A stretch of 64,000 bases of DNA from Euglena gracilis (GCA_039621445.1 CP154957.1:21317983-21381982); one strand, 5' to 3'. Shown: positions 11,091-21,836, counted from the stretch's first letter. Notes: generated by a model not told the origin, from the letters alone. Program-made: numbers and translations.

Positions 11091-11210
11091 GTAGTCGGCC
11101 GACTAGTCGGCCGACTACCCACTACCCCCCCCCCTGTCTCGCCGACTAGCTACCGACCAGGCCTAGTCGGCCGGCCAATTGGGTAGTCGGCCGACTAGTC
11201 GGCCGACTAC
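11091..11210. repeat. two perfect 28-bp TCGGCCGA palindromes
   Basis: The same 28-bp palindrome, GTAGTCGGCCGACT followed by its complement, occurs at 11091-11118 and 11183-11210, 92 bp apart, with weaker GCCGACTAG words between. It looks like the two ends of a very short foldback element. The flanking 10867-11090 shows no gene. Confidence 0.65.
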
Positions 11211-11378
11211 CCCCTCCCCCCCCCCCCCCCAGTCTACCGCCTTGCGCCCCCCCCCCATCCCGGATTTTGGCTGGGCAAGTTTTTTTGCCCGTCAAAGGGA
11301 AAATGCATACAAATTTGAGTGTCATCAAAGAAGCATCCATATGCAGTAACAGAATGTATACACAAGGTCCATGTTGGG

Positions 11379-11706
11379 AGGGGGTAGATTTGGCCTGGGG
11401 GGGGGGGGTTGTGGGGGTCGACCATGGTCGGCCCACGGTCGCCTCGGTCGCCCTCGGTCGTGGGTCGTGGGTCGATGTCAAAAAATGCGCGACCGGGCAA
11501 ATTAGCGCAACATACACACAAAAGGAGTTACACACAAGGGATTTTGTTATTTTAGGGCCGCCGAACAGTTGCCTACGGCGCTACATGGCAAAAAAAAACA
11601 ACTCAGTGGGAAATACCCAGGGCGACCGAGGGCGACCAAGGCGACCGACCGTGGGCCGACCATGGTCGACCCCCACAAACCCCCCCCCCCAGCCAGATCC
11701 AGGAGC
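11379..11706. mobile_element. Mutator-like MITE, 10-bp target duplication
   Basis: A 328-bp element. CCATGTTGGG lies directly on both sides (11369-11378 and 11707-11716). Just inside, TAGATTTGGCCTGGGG and its inverse partner lead into long arms with GGGGGTCGACCATGGTCGGC, CCACGGTCG and a poly-G run. A 9-11-bp duplication fits Mutator-type elements. The outer words match the 17688-18617 element, so the two are of one family. Confidence 0.65.
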
Positions 11707-11820
11707 CCATGTTGGGGGCCAGTCCCCCCCGCGTCCCCCCCCCCCCGGCGTTCCAAAACTTTTAAGGAAAACCACACTCCCCTCAAGTGTGGAAGCCATC
11801 TGACTGTTTTTTTGTTTTAG

Positions 11821-12074
11821 ATCTCATGGATTGTGATTTGGCAGTACATGTGCACGAGGAACCGGAGCAAGCTCTACTGACTTTCAATTCATGGGTTGCG
11901 GCCACCCACCCTTGTTCAGTGTTGCAAGACCTTGTCATTGGAGATGACTCTGTTGAAGGCAAACTTCTTGGAAGGAAATGGACAGGGAGAAGAAAGGATG
12001 CAAAGCCAAAAAGGTCGTTGCATATAAAACAAAGTTTTTGCAGTCTAACCTGTGCCTTTGAAAGATGGTTGTAA
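11821..12074 (+). CDS. unidentified exon-like ORF
   Basis: After a TTTTTGTTTTAG acceptor-like site an open frame of about 84 codons runs to a stop at 12074. It reads DLMDCDLAVHVHEEPEQ, then TFNSWVAATHPCSVL and a basic KWTGRRKDAKPKR stretch. Composition is protein-like, unlike the repeat frames around it. It is boxed in by two MITEs. It may be a transposase or host exon; I recognise no family. Confidence 0.3.
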
Positions 12075-12083
12075 AAATTATTA

Positions 12084-12453
12084 CCATGCCCCCCCCCCCC
12101 CCCGAGCTGTTCCCCCCCCGAGCTATTCCCATGGGCCATAGGGGGGATGGGAATAGCTCACTGTCATAGCACTTTTTATAAAGAACTTCCCAAAAAAGTG
12201 CTCAAAAATCGACGTTTTTGGGACGTTTTCAAAAATCACCTTTTGACAAATGTGCTTAAAAATGACCATTTTTTGCGAACATCCCAAAAAGTTGCCAAAA
12301 ATGACCCCCTTTGGGTTGCCCGAGGGTCGGGTATGGGAATAGCTCGGGGGGGGGGACCTAGGTCCCCCCCCCCCAAGCTGTTCCCCCCCGTACTGTTCCC
12401 ATTGGGCCGTAAAGGGTCCCGAGGACGGGAATAGCTCGGGGGGGGGGGCATGG
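12084..12453. mobile_element. MITE with TA duplication, GAGCTATTCCC motif
   Basis: A 370-bp element from CCATGCCCC to GGGGCATGG with TA on both sides. Four GAGCT(A/G)TTCCC words in alternating orientation lie beside poly-C/poly-G runs. The middle is AT-rich and non-coding. A related half-end is visible at 12530-12600. Confidence 0.65.
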
Positions 12454-12655
12454 TAAGCAGTAATATTGTTTAGCCAATGATCACCCGATCGGGGGACAAG
12501 ATCGGCATGTTGTGCCATCTTTTTAATTCCCGTCCCTGGGACCCTCTAGGCCCAATGGGAACAGTACGGGGGTGGGGGACAATTTAGGGGGGGGGTCAAT
12601 TTTTGGGCTTTGGCACCTTCGGCGCCAAAAGAAAGTGGCCACTTTGAGGGGGGTA

Positions 12656-12756
12656 ACCCAAATTTGCCAAAAAGTTGGCCACTTTGAGGAGGGGGTGAAG
12701 GCACATGATTTGCCAAAAAGTTGGCCACTTTGAGGAGGGGGTGAAGGCACATGATG
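12656..12756. repeat. 49-bp tandem repeat, about two copies
   Basis: The unit contains TTGCCAAAAAGTTGGCCACT followed by TTGAGGAGGGGGTGAAGGCACATGA. A first diverged copy starts near 12630. A related word occurs at 17250-17330. Confidence 0.6.
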
Positions 12757-12765
12757 ACCATCCTC

Positions 12766-13045
12766 GGTCATGATGGGCATCATGGGTCATGATGGGCATC
12801 ATGGGTCATGATGGCCATCATGGGTCATGATGGCCATCATGGGTCATGATGGCCATCATGGGTCATGATGGGCATCATGGGTCATGATGGCCATCATGGG
12901 TCATGATGGCCATCAGGTCATGATGGCCATCATGGGTCATGATGGCCATCATGGGTCATGATGGCCATCATGGGTCATGATGGACATCATGGGTCATGAT
13001 GCGCATCATGGCCATCACGGGTCATGATGGCCATGATGGCCATGA
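12766..13045. repeat. 19-bp palindromic satellite
   Basis: About 14 tandem units of GGGTCATGATGGCCATCAT with few changes (GGGC for GGCC in some units) and a decayed end near 13010-13045. Each unit holds two overlapping palindromes, TCATGA and ATGGCCAT, so the array can form many small hairpins. Confidence 0.9.
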
Positions 13046-13159
13046 TGGTCGAAAAACACCCATTTTCGGCTCGAAAACCCCTTTTCCGGGTCCGGGAGGC
13101 CAAGAAGCATGGTTTTGGGTAAAAAAAATTTTTCGATATTTTTTGCCTTTTTTGGCCGA

Positions 13160-13590
13160 AAACGGCTAAGTCCACCAGTGGAAAAAGTGTACAAAATGGC
13201 CAGAATCGGCTGAAAAACAGCCGTATCTCGGGCTACGCGAACAGTTGTGGGGAAATCAAAATACCGGTAGATGGAGTGTTCCAAGGGCTTCAAATTAGGT
13301 CTTCGGACATTTCCTTTGATTTTGCTTCATTTTGGAAAAATTTTGAACCTATTGATTTTTGGCCGAATTTTGGCTGAAAACGGCTAAGTCGGACAGTGGA
13401 AAAAGTGTACAAAACGGCCATCCGGGCCGAAAACGGCCGTATCTCGGGCCAGACGGGGAGTTGCGGGGACATCAAAATACCGGCAGATGGGGCGTTCCAA
13501 GGGCTTCAAATTAGGTCGCCGGACATTTCCTTTGATTTTGCTTCATTTTCGAGATATTTTGAAAATTGTCATTTTTTGGCCGAAATGGCA
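13160..13590. repeat. two tandem copies of a 219-bp unit
   Basis: CGGCTAAGTC...CAGTGGAAAAAGTGTACAAA occurs at about 13162 and 13381. The rest matches in order, including ATCAAAATACCGG, GTTCCAAGGGCTTCAAATTA and CATTTCCTTTGATTTTGCTT. No gene. Confidence 0.75.
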
Positions 13591-13621
13591 GAGTCCAAAG
13601 GGGTGGGGGGGCTTAAAAAGG

Positions 13622-13815
13622 GGGGTTGGCCAATCCTACCGAGTTTGGACCCCTTCGCGCGTGAATAACTCGGGCCTGGCGGGGAGTTGGGGGTCAAACC
13701 CAGGTGATTCAGAAACTAGGAATCCAGTCGCTCGCGACTGAAAAAAAAATTTTGGGAACGGGGCCGGGATCATGGTGATAATCCGCCGGTTCCCGAGGTG
13801 GCCCCGAGGGGGGGG
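13622..13815. repeat. rearranged copy of the 9.55-9.83 kb sequence
   Basis: 13622-13685 (GTTTGGACCCCTTCGCGCGT) repeats 9765-9830 in the same orientation. 13690-13815 (CAGTCGCTCGCGACTG and GGGATCATGGTGATAATC) repeats 9547-9665 inverted. From 13816 to 14230 there are poly-C tracts and CAATTAGGAATT-like words and no gene. Confidence 0.65.
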
Positions 13816-14231
13816 GGGTTCGGGGGGGTTTTCCCCCAGTGGTAAGCTTCGCTCTTCCCATAAAGGGATAAGAGCTCAGCGACCCCCCCCTCTAATTGAC
13901 CAAAAGGGGGGTCCCGTGGAGAGGTCCCACGGTCAATTGGGGGGGGGGGGAGGTGGTAATTAGGAATTTGCCACTCAGTTAGGAATCAAAAGTACGAATA
14001 ATTTGTCCCAAATTCCTAAATAATTTGTTCCCAAATTGGACCTATTTTTGGACCCAAATGGCACACAAATTCCTAATTGGGATCTAAAATTAGAGGAAAG
14101 AATGACGTCACACAAGTAACGCAAGCAACTTTTTGGATGTTCCCAAAAAATGGTCAATTTTGAGCACATTCACCAAAAAAGATTTTTAAAACCGTTAACC
14201 ATTGATGGGCTTCCCCACATGAGAAACCGGG

Positions 14232-15640
14232 GACCGTTCACGGGTGCACTTTTATGCACAAATGAACCGTTCACGGGTGCACTATAGTGCACCCGTGAAC
14301 GGAATTAGTGAACCGTTCACGGGTGCACAATAGTTCACCCGTGAACGGAATTGAGACGGAAAAAACGCTAGATTTCATGAATAAACGAAGACTGATGTGA
14401 TGACGAAGCCGGCCTGATGCAACAGGAGAGGCGGCAAAGTGGCACAAGAAACTGGCATGCTCTTTCAACGGTATGGGTGCGAGGAAAAGTCTCGCAATGC
14501 CTTTGTTGGCATGGTAGGAGATGGGAAACAGAGGGAAAATCAATGACAGCCCTCACAAATCCATGCCTTTTTTTGGTGCACGGCAAAGATCAGTACAAAC
14601 AAATTGGTATATTTTACCACACAAAGTACAACAAATACTCTTTGCAGCCTGGACGTCAGTGTCAGTGAAAGCACGCACACCACAACGCGGACACAACATG
14701 ACAGACCGAGGCTCCAGGGGGAAGATGGAGGGGACCGCGGAAAGGATTTGGTTAACCGTTGCGCCTTCTGGCGCGGGGTCAGCGTGCGTGCCAGTTGAGA
14801 TAAGCCGACCACTTTGCCGCGTTCCGCGAGGAGCTCGCACCGTCGTCCGTGGCGCCCAAATCCTCGAGCTTGATGCGGCGCTTGCGCGGCGGATTGGCAA
14901 TCTTGAAAAGTTAAAGAAATTAAAAATGCTTTTGCAAATAGACCAAACCCGTGCCTCCAGAGCAAGGCGTTGCTCTACTGTCAACCAATCCTTTTCGGCC
15001 GGCTGGGAACTGGGTGCAGGAGGGGGGTACAATGATGGCAAATTTGGGAGCCACCTTGTAGATGTTGCTCACAGCATTGACAAATACCCGAAAAGAGCCC
15101 ACTGGCATGGCGCAAACCTTGCCATTTTTTCCTGCCTTGTCCTGCCGTGTCTTTACCCAGGCATTAGCTTCTTGCTGCGTTTTGAAAAGTTCACTTGCAT
15201 CAATGCACCATCGTGTCCATCCCAAAAAATCATTGTCCAAGGAGCCAAAAACAACAGCATGCCGGGAGCAAATTTCAATGTACTCCAAAAAAAAAACAAC
15301 TTCAAAGCGGTATGTTTCTTGGGGCCTATTTCATCATTTTCATCACTGCCGGGGAGGGAGTCCAATAGGGCATCCACGGCTGCAACTCCTAAGGATTCGG
15401 CACCACGTAAAACTGACAAAACGTCGTCTATTTGGGGGGGGGCTGGGGCATCTAGGCTTCCATCAGGTTGACAAGGCGCTTCATTACAATGTGGGGAATT
15501 AGAAGAAGCCACAAAATTATAAAATTAAAGTATAAAAATTATAAATAAACGGCCCATTCCGTTCAAGGGTGCACTATAATGCACACGTGAACCCTTCACG
15601 GGTGCACTCTGCACGGGTGCACTACAGTGCGTTCGCACGC
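14232..15640. mobile_element. element with GTTCACGGGTGCAC palindromes, carrying a recombinase
   Basis: The left cluster (14232-14348) holds a perfect 36-bp palindrome at 14267-14302 (CCGTTCACGGGTGCACTA plus its complement) and further half copies. The right cluster (15558-15640) has the same words, somewhat decayed. Between them the minus strand carries the second tyrosine recombinase copy, so this is probably one transposon of about 1.4 kb with palindromic ends. No target duplication could be defined. Confidence 0.55.
14920..15512 (-). pseudogene. tyrosine recombinase (Crypton-like), second copy
   Basis: Two overlapping frames. The first (from 15512) has VAAVDALLDSLPGSDEND, matching VDALLGELPPPPD of the 8.8-kb copy. 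After a slip near 15290 the second has FGSLDNDFLGWTRWCIDAS and MPVGSFRVFVNAVSNIYK, matching the other copy block for block. The catalytic C-terminal half is not seen. An acceptor-like TTTCTTTAACTTTTCAAG followed by a basic stretch (NPPRKRRIKLEDLGATDDG) at about 14905-14780 may be a further exon of the same gene. Confidence 0.5.
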
Positions 15641-16319
15641 AAATGAGTGAGAGAAGTTGCACGCACCAAATGAAGATCCAAAGGCAAAGAAGCCAAAGGT
15701 GCAAAGAATTCTTTCATTTAATGCCACCAACATCCAGGTGGGGCGTCCATTTTTTGGGGTTTTTTAATTTGCTTTTCATGTAGGTCGAAAAATTTGAGCG
15801 TCAGGTGGGACGTTTCGTTTATGCCACCTACTCCGCCTTCTCCACCGTTTTTTTTTCTTCTTCAAAAAAACACCTTTTTTTTAAAAAAAAAACAAACAAA
15901 AATACGCCAGCTCAGCCTGTGACAGTGAGCTATTCCTGTTCCACCATCGGGGGGAGGGATGGTGTTCTCTCATCTTTCCAACTAGTTAAAGGAAAATGGC
16001 TTGGGCCCATGCAAAACCTCCACTGCTCCACTTGCATCTCAACCCCGGCGTATGATCCTCCCCAAAAATGTCGAAAAAATATTTTTTTTTGGCCCACAAC
16101 CTTTTTTTTTGTCTCCCGGACCAGGAAAAACTGTTTTTGAGCCGAGAAATCAGCGTTTTGCCCCCCTCCGTTTGGTGATGTTCCGTTCCTGTTTCCGGTG
16201 CATTCCGCTTTGCAGTGTCCCACCTTCTCCGCGTCTCCAGTGTCCTTTTTTTGTGAAATAGCCAAGCAATGGCCAACATCAACCAGACAGCAGACGGCAG
16301 AAGTCAAGAAGTCTAGGGA
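15641..16319. other. region without a recognisable gene
   Basis: AT-rich homopolymers and short frames. I see no supported gene or clear terminal repeats. A facing poly-T/poly-A pair at 15850-15900 could form a hairpin. Confidence 0.45.
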
Positions 16320-16860
16320 CCCAAAATAAAAAGTGTCAAAAGTGTCCGAAAGGGTTTGTAGACATGTGGTAATCATATCTGAGCAGTTTTTTGGGGGTCT
16401 TCGGCCAGAAAGTGGGTTTTTTGTGAAATAATTTCCTTTTGGCCAATTTTGGGTATTTTCTGAAATAGAATACCATGCAGCGTGGCAGAAATCTAAAACC
16501 ATCTGCTGAAGGCCCTTGAGAAGGGCTTTCGATCAAAGGGCAACATGGCAGGTGAAAAGTGGAATTTCGAATTTGCAAACAGGGATGCAATCTCCGATTT
16601 TCAGAGCGCTGTGCAGTGTGGCTGAGATCTGTGGGTTCCAAAGCGAAAGGTCTTTGGGAGAGCTTTCATTTGGTATGCTATATTGCACCTGAGCTGTGGG
16701 ATTTGACAAATTAAGATGTCATATTTTGGAACACACAATCGCTGAAAATAAGAGCTCTGTGCATTATGGTTGAATCTGTGGCCATCTGTCAAAAGCCTTT
16801 GAGAAGAGCTTTCGATTGATGGGTAACATGGCTTCAGAAGTGTAAAATCTACCAATTTTG
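16320..16860 (-). repeat. inverted diverged copy of the 8.2-8.75 kb element body
   Basis: The reverse complement shares with 8200-8750, in order, AAAGCTCTTCTCAAAGGCTTT, TTCAGCGATTGTG, CACCTGCCATG(T/C)TGCCC, GGGCTTTCAGCAGATGG and CATGTCTACAAACC. The CCGAACCGG ends are not present, so this copy lost or exchanged its termini. From 16861 to 17520 I see only repeats, including GGTCCACGATATACA words in both orientations. Confidence 0.7.
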
Positions 16861-17526
16861 ACTGGATATTATGATACATCCTGGTTACCCCTTGCCATTT
16901 TCCGCCTGCCTTGTATCTCCTGGTTAGGGGGTCCACGATATACAGGGCAGGCTCACAGTTCCACAATTTTTCAACAAAAACCGTGGACCCCCCATCCACG
17001 ATATACACGGAAGGCGCAGAGATCGAGATCCACAATTACACGAGAGTATACCCACAAAATACAAGGCAGGAGATCGGACCCCGATTCAGTATTATAAAAA
17101 GGATCAAGGCATTTTTTTTTAAATGAAAACTGCATATTGCCAAAGTGATCCCACATTGTGAATATTGGATTATTGGATATCCAAAATTGTGAATATTGGA
17201 TTTGATTGACATTGGATTCTTCCCAGGAGAGTTTTCTGAAATACCCTCACCCCCCCCTCAAAGTGCCCCAGGTTGAAGGTTGATTTTTGGGTTTTTGGCG
17301 CCACCACTTTCAGGGGGGTAACTAAACTTGCGAGAGAAAAAAAGGTTTGCCACTGCCCCCCCCCCAGAGGGGAACTTTTCCACAGAAGGGCCAATATTGC
17401 CGAGTTTTTTTTAAAAAAAATGCAAAAAACCTCATCCTTGCCTTTTTGAGGTTGGGAGAGGCCAATTACTGAAAATCCTCCGTGATTGGATTGAATTTAT
17501 CCTCACTGTGCAATTCAACTTTTCAG

Positions 17527-17626
17527 GTATTTAGCTCGCATTTCCAAAATTGAAAAGAAGCTCCACATATATCCTGCGAATGGGCATTATTTATTGCACC
17601 TCACTTCAGCTGAAACAATGTCCAAG
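17527..17626 (+). CDS. exon of an unidentified split gene
   Basis: The exon lies between a CAACTTTTCAG acceptor and a GTTTGT donor. It is 100 nt, phase 2 to phase 0, and reads YLARISKIEKKLHIYPANGH and then YLLHLTSAETMSK. It can join in frame to the 21731 exon, though exons may be missing between. I do not recognise the protein. The charged helical KIEKKL segment suggests a scaffold or complex subunit, but that is only an impression. Confidence 0.45.
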
Positions 17627-17687
17627 GTTTGTATCGCCATTCCTCTGCACTTTGTTTTTTTTTTAAAAGCAAAAGGACACAGGGGAA

Positions 17688-18617
17688 GGCTCCCACGTCT
17701 GGCCTAGGGGGGGGGTAGTGGGCCGACCCTGGGGTCGGCCCATTATTACCCATTAGGGTCGCTAAGGTCGACCCCCCCCCCAGGACGTGGAGTGGGCCGA
17801 CCCTAGGGCGCCGATCCCAGGGTCGTGGGCCGACCCTAGGGTCGGCCCACCCCACGACCTCGTCCCCCCCCTATCAAACAAATTCGATTTTTTTTGATGT
17901 TTTAGGCCTTCAAATACAAAGAAAACAAAAAGGAGGAATAGTAATATTGGTTATTTATGCTAAAATACACCCCAAAACACTTGGTAAAGTGTGGAATTTT
18001 GTGATTTTGAGGTCAAAAGCCTTGTTTAAAACCCGTTTTGGGGGCCAAATCCCTTTTGCCCAACACTTCGAGGACCCCAAAATAACAAAATCCCTTGTGT
18101 TTCCAAGTCGTTTTGGGAGGCAAATTTCCCTTGTGATGCTCAACTGTTCGAGGGCCCCAAAATAACAAATTCCTTGTGTTTCCAACCCGTTTTGGGGGGC
18201 AAATCCCTTTTGTTGCCCAACTGTGTGAGGGCCCCAAAATTACAAAATCTCTTGTGTTTGGAACCCTTTTTAGGGAGAAAATCCTTTTTGTTGCTCAACT
18301 GTTCGAGGGCCCCAAATAAAAAATATTTCATGTCACCAAGTGATTTTGGGGTGCATTTTAGCATAAGTAACCAATATTGGTATTCCTCCTTTTTGTTTTC
18401 CTTGTATTTGAAGGCCTAAAATGGCAAAAAAAATTCGAATTTTTTTGATAGGGGGGGGGGCGAGGTAGTGGGGTGGGCCGACCCCAGGGTCAACCCTAGG
18501 GTCGGCCCACGACCCTGGAGCGACTTAGCGACCTTAGCGACCCTAGGGTCGTAGTGGGCCGACCCTAGGGTCAGCCCACTACCTGCCCCCCCCCCCCCCC
18601 AGGCCAGATCTATCCCC
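17688..18617. mobile_element. Mutator-like foldback, 10-bp duplication, internal tandem repeat
   Basis: A 930-bp element flanked by CACAGGGGAA (17678-17687 and 18618-18627, identical). Inverted arms of almost 300 bp start with TCTGGCCTAGGGGGGG, continue with GGGCCGACCCTAGGGTCGG words, and end with AAAACAAAAAGGAGGAAT. The centre (about 18012-18330) has four tandem units of about 72 bp built on GAGGGCCCCAAAATAACAAA. No coding. It lies in an intron of the unidentified gene. Confidence 0.8.
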
Positions 18618-19019
18618 CACAGGGGAACACGGGTCGGGGGCTCTTGGGCCCCCCAGTTGGCTTAGCAAGGCAACTGGACCGGTTGACTTCGGGGGGGGGG
18701 GGGGGGTGCCGGCGCCAAAGGATTGGATTTTTCAATAATGAGATTGGGTTATTTTTTGCTGAGTCAACTGGTTGAGTTTGTGTCTGGTCATGCACTTGGG
18801 GGGAGCATAGTATATTTTTGTAGACTAAGCCAGACTGGACTGGAAAAAGCTTTGCTCAAAGTGCTAATTTTTTTTGGAGCAGGGGGGGTCAAAAATGGCC
18901 AAAGTGGTTTTTTTGAGTCTTTTTTTTGGATTGCACCTCAAAATTATTGCTGAAAAAAAATACCCAACCCAGCTAGATTTGGGCTTTTGTGCCTGTTTTT
19001 GGGTTACTGCAAGGCTGTA

Positions 19020-20600
19020 TTTTAGTCGGGTGCCGACCCCACCCCGGGGGGGGGGGGTGCCTGCCTGGGCAGACACCCCAAGGCACTCCCAATCCGACCC
19101 CCCCTCCAGGGGGGGGATAGGGCACACGGCCAAACGTGCCCTAGCACAACCCCGGCGCCGAAGGCGCCGGCGAGCCAAAAATGGCCTATTTTCAAAGGAA
19201 TGTGCCCGGGCACAGGCCGAAATCCGACCCCCCCCCCGGGGGGGTAGTGCCTGCCTGGGCAGGCACTCACAGGCACTCCGGACCCCCCCCCCCGGGGTTG
19301 GTAAAAAACAGCCTGGTTACTGCCAGGTCCAGCCCGGCAGCCGACAGGATCAGGCTTCCATATGAGGAGGGTGCAAGGGATTTAGGTGGGGGGTGTTCCC
19401 CCCCTCCTTGACCAGAGGGGTCTTCCAAGGGGGTGCGGACCAATCCTGGGGGAACTGGGCCCCCCAAACAGCAGGGGGGAGAAAAATGTGTGTTTCGCAT
19501 TTTTCAATTTTTTTGGCCATTTTCGCGCATTTATTTCACATTTTTCAAAGAATGTTAATTTTTGTGCATTTCAGCATATTTTTTGTGCATTTTTTTGTTT
19601 TTTTCAGCACGTTTTTTTTTTTTGCTTCTTGGCACATTTTTTTTTTTGATTTACTTTTTCTCTTGCATTTTTGACCATTTTTTCATTTTTGAACGTTTTT
19701 TTTGAGAATTTTGATTTTTTTGAGAATTTAAATTTAAATTTTTTTACACTGACATTTTCCTGATAATTCCATATTCTTTCCTTAAATTTGTTGCCATTTT
19801 TGAACGTTTTTTGGGTGATTTTACATTTTTGTGCTTTTGCACCTTTATTCTCAGATTTTGGTCATTTATCCCAAAATTGCTCATTTTTTGCGCAATTTTT
19901 TTTCCGAGGCCGGGCTAGCTCCCCCCCCCCCACCCTTTTATGGTCAAATTTCCTTTGGATTCTAGGGTGGCCGACCCCACCCCCCCCCCCCCCGGGGGCA
20001 GTGACCAGGGAATTTCTTAAGCCGGAGGGTACCCTACCCCCCGGGGGGGGGTCCAGCCAGCCAGCAGCTCAAATCCAACCAGCAGCCCAAATTCGGGCTG
20101 GGAGCCCCACCACCCCCCCCGGGGGTCGACTGAAATAAAGTCGGGTCCAGCCCGGCCGGAGGCCGGGCCAGCCAGCCGCAGGCTGGCCAGCCAACTGGGC
20201 TGCCCAGCTCAGCTATTCATGCATTTCCCCCCCTCATCACAGCTTCCTCCACCACAGCCCCCCAGCCTTGATCTAGCTCCATCCATCAATGTGTCGAAAA
20301 TGGCAAAAATGTGTTAGAGAAATTTGTTTTTCACCGACCCAGCCCAGCCCAGCCCGCTCCAGCCCCGGGCCCCCCGCCCCCCCCCCCCCCCCCCGGGGGG
20401 GTCCAGCCAGCAGCTCATTTCCAGCCAGCAGCCTTTTTGCCAGCCAGAGGTTGGACCTCTTTAAGAAATTCCCTGGCAGTGACTGACGGGTTTTCCAAAA
20501 AAGTGAGGGATTGGTTTTTGGAAGAGTGGAAGTGACCCCCCTCCCCCCGGGGTCAGTAAAGAATTGTATGGCTGGAACCCCCCCCCCCGGTCTAAAAAGC
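19020..20600. repeat. cluster of CCCCGGGG / CAGCCAGCAGC repeats
   Basis: Repeated modules: a CCCCCCGGGGGGG palindrome preceded by GACCCC, the word GTCCAGCCAGCCAGCAGC, a GGCGCCGAAGGCGCC palindrome (19150-19175), and GTGACTGACGGGTTTTCC. The same modules recur at 24700-24930, 36780-36850, 37330-37420, 39980-40410 and 42430-42640. The Pro-rich frames are repeat translations. From 20600 to 21300 no gene is supported. Confidence 0.65.
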
Positions 20601-21730
20601 GTTCTCCTGCCCTGCACAGTTTTCAAAAAAAAATGAATTTCTTGGTGTGGCTGAAACCGCGAATTATTATGTTGAAAGTCAGGAACTAAGCCTTGTATGA
20701 ATTTGGGTTTAAAGATTGTATATGTACACCCATTTTTTCCAGTGAAAAATGTGGGGAATTCTTTCAACATGTTTTCACCGCATTTTTATTTCGACCTCTG
20801 GGATTGATTGTAAAGTTAATGCACCAGTATCATCTGGACAATTTTTGGAGATTCCTCCGAAGAAAATGCATGGTTCTTCCCACAATTTTACACCGACCCT
20901 CTCTAGAAAAATTTTCAATCCCTGACAAGAATTTAGAGATCCCCCCCCCCCCCCCCCGCTGAGAAGGGGTGGTTTCCATTCATAACCCCCAAACCACCTT
21001 AGGGATGATTACACAAAGGCCGGTCGCCACACAGCCCAAACCAAGTTAGCTCCCCCATAGGTTTGCCTTCCCAATTTTTAAATCAGCATTGCGTGTCTTC
21101 ATCCACAAGGAAAATGTTTTAAGTCTTCAAGATTAAATATGAACCCCATCCAAAGCTTTCACCCTTCATTTTGTGTGACCCCCATTTCACCCGCATCCCA
21201 CCCATGCCCATGCTGATTGGGATGAAAAGGGGTCTTTCCCCTTGTTCCTGGCACAGCCAAATTTGATTGCCAAAATCAGCCCCCCCCCCGCCCCCCCGGC
21301 CAGATGTCGTTGGTGATGAAGTGACCTTATTTTTGAATAATGGTGGAAAATCTCGAAATTTTAATTTCCTCCAAATGTGTCGAAAAATATCTGCGGGAAT
21401 TTCCTACCCACTTTCTCACTGTCAGCAGTTTGACTTTGGGAGGCACAGGAGGGGAGAATGAGGGACCCTTGTTGATATATTTCATTTTCATGACATCAGC
21501 TGGAGGAACAAGGTGCAGAAGGTGGGTTGCTATTATCGAACTGAAACGAACACTCCCGTGTGAGATCTGAACTTCGATAAACCAAAAACCCGTCACCCAT
21601 CGCTATTTGGCCTGAGGTGAGGTTTCTGTATCCGTTTGGGAGACCCCTTCACCTGGCTTCACAAAAATTGCGAGAGCATATCACAAGAATTCATGTTGAG
21701 CATCGTTTCTTTTCTGCTTCTTTCTCTCAG

Positions 21731-21784
21731 GACCAGCTCCACAATGAAACCAGCAGTCTGAATGGTGCAGTTGTTGATTATCGG
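21731..21784 (+). CDS. unidentified split gene, third-last exon
   Basis: An 18-codon exon, DQLHNETSSLNGAVVDYR, between TTTCTCTCAG and GTGTTC, phase 0 at both ends. It joins in frame to the next exon. Possible upstream exons near 21340-21430 (KYLREFPTHFL) are not certain. Confidence 0.5.
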
Positions 21785-21836
21785 GTGTTCTCTCTGTCAT
21801 GGGAAATGCTTTTTGTTGTTGCTTGTCCAACCACAG

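Noticed and set aside
12147-12518. Overlapping frames on both strands in the MITE at 12084-12453
   Set aside because: Open only because of the palindromic poly-C/poly-G ends; no conserved motif.
13160-13590. CRISPR-like repeats
   Set aside because: Only two units of 219 bp with no short repeat-spacer pattern, in a eukaryotic context.
19022-19365. Long Pro/Arg frame with GGVPAWA motifs
   Set aside because: Repeat-derived (CCCCGGGG and CCTGCCTGGGCAGGCA palindromes).
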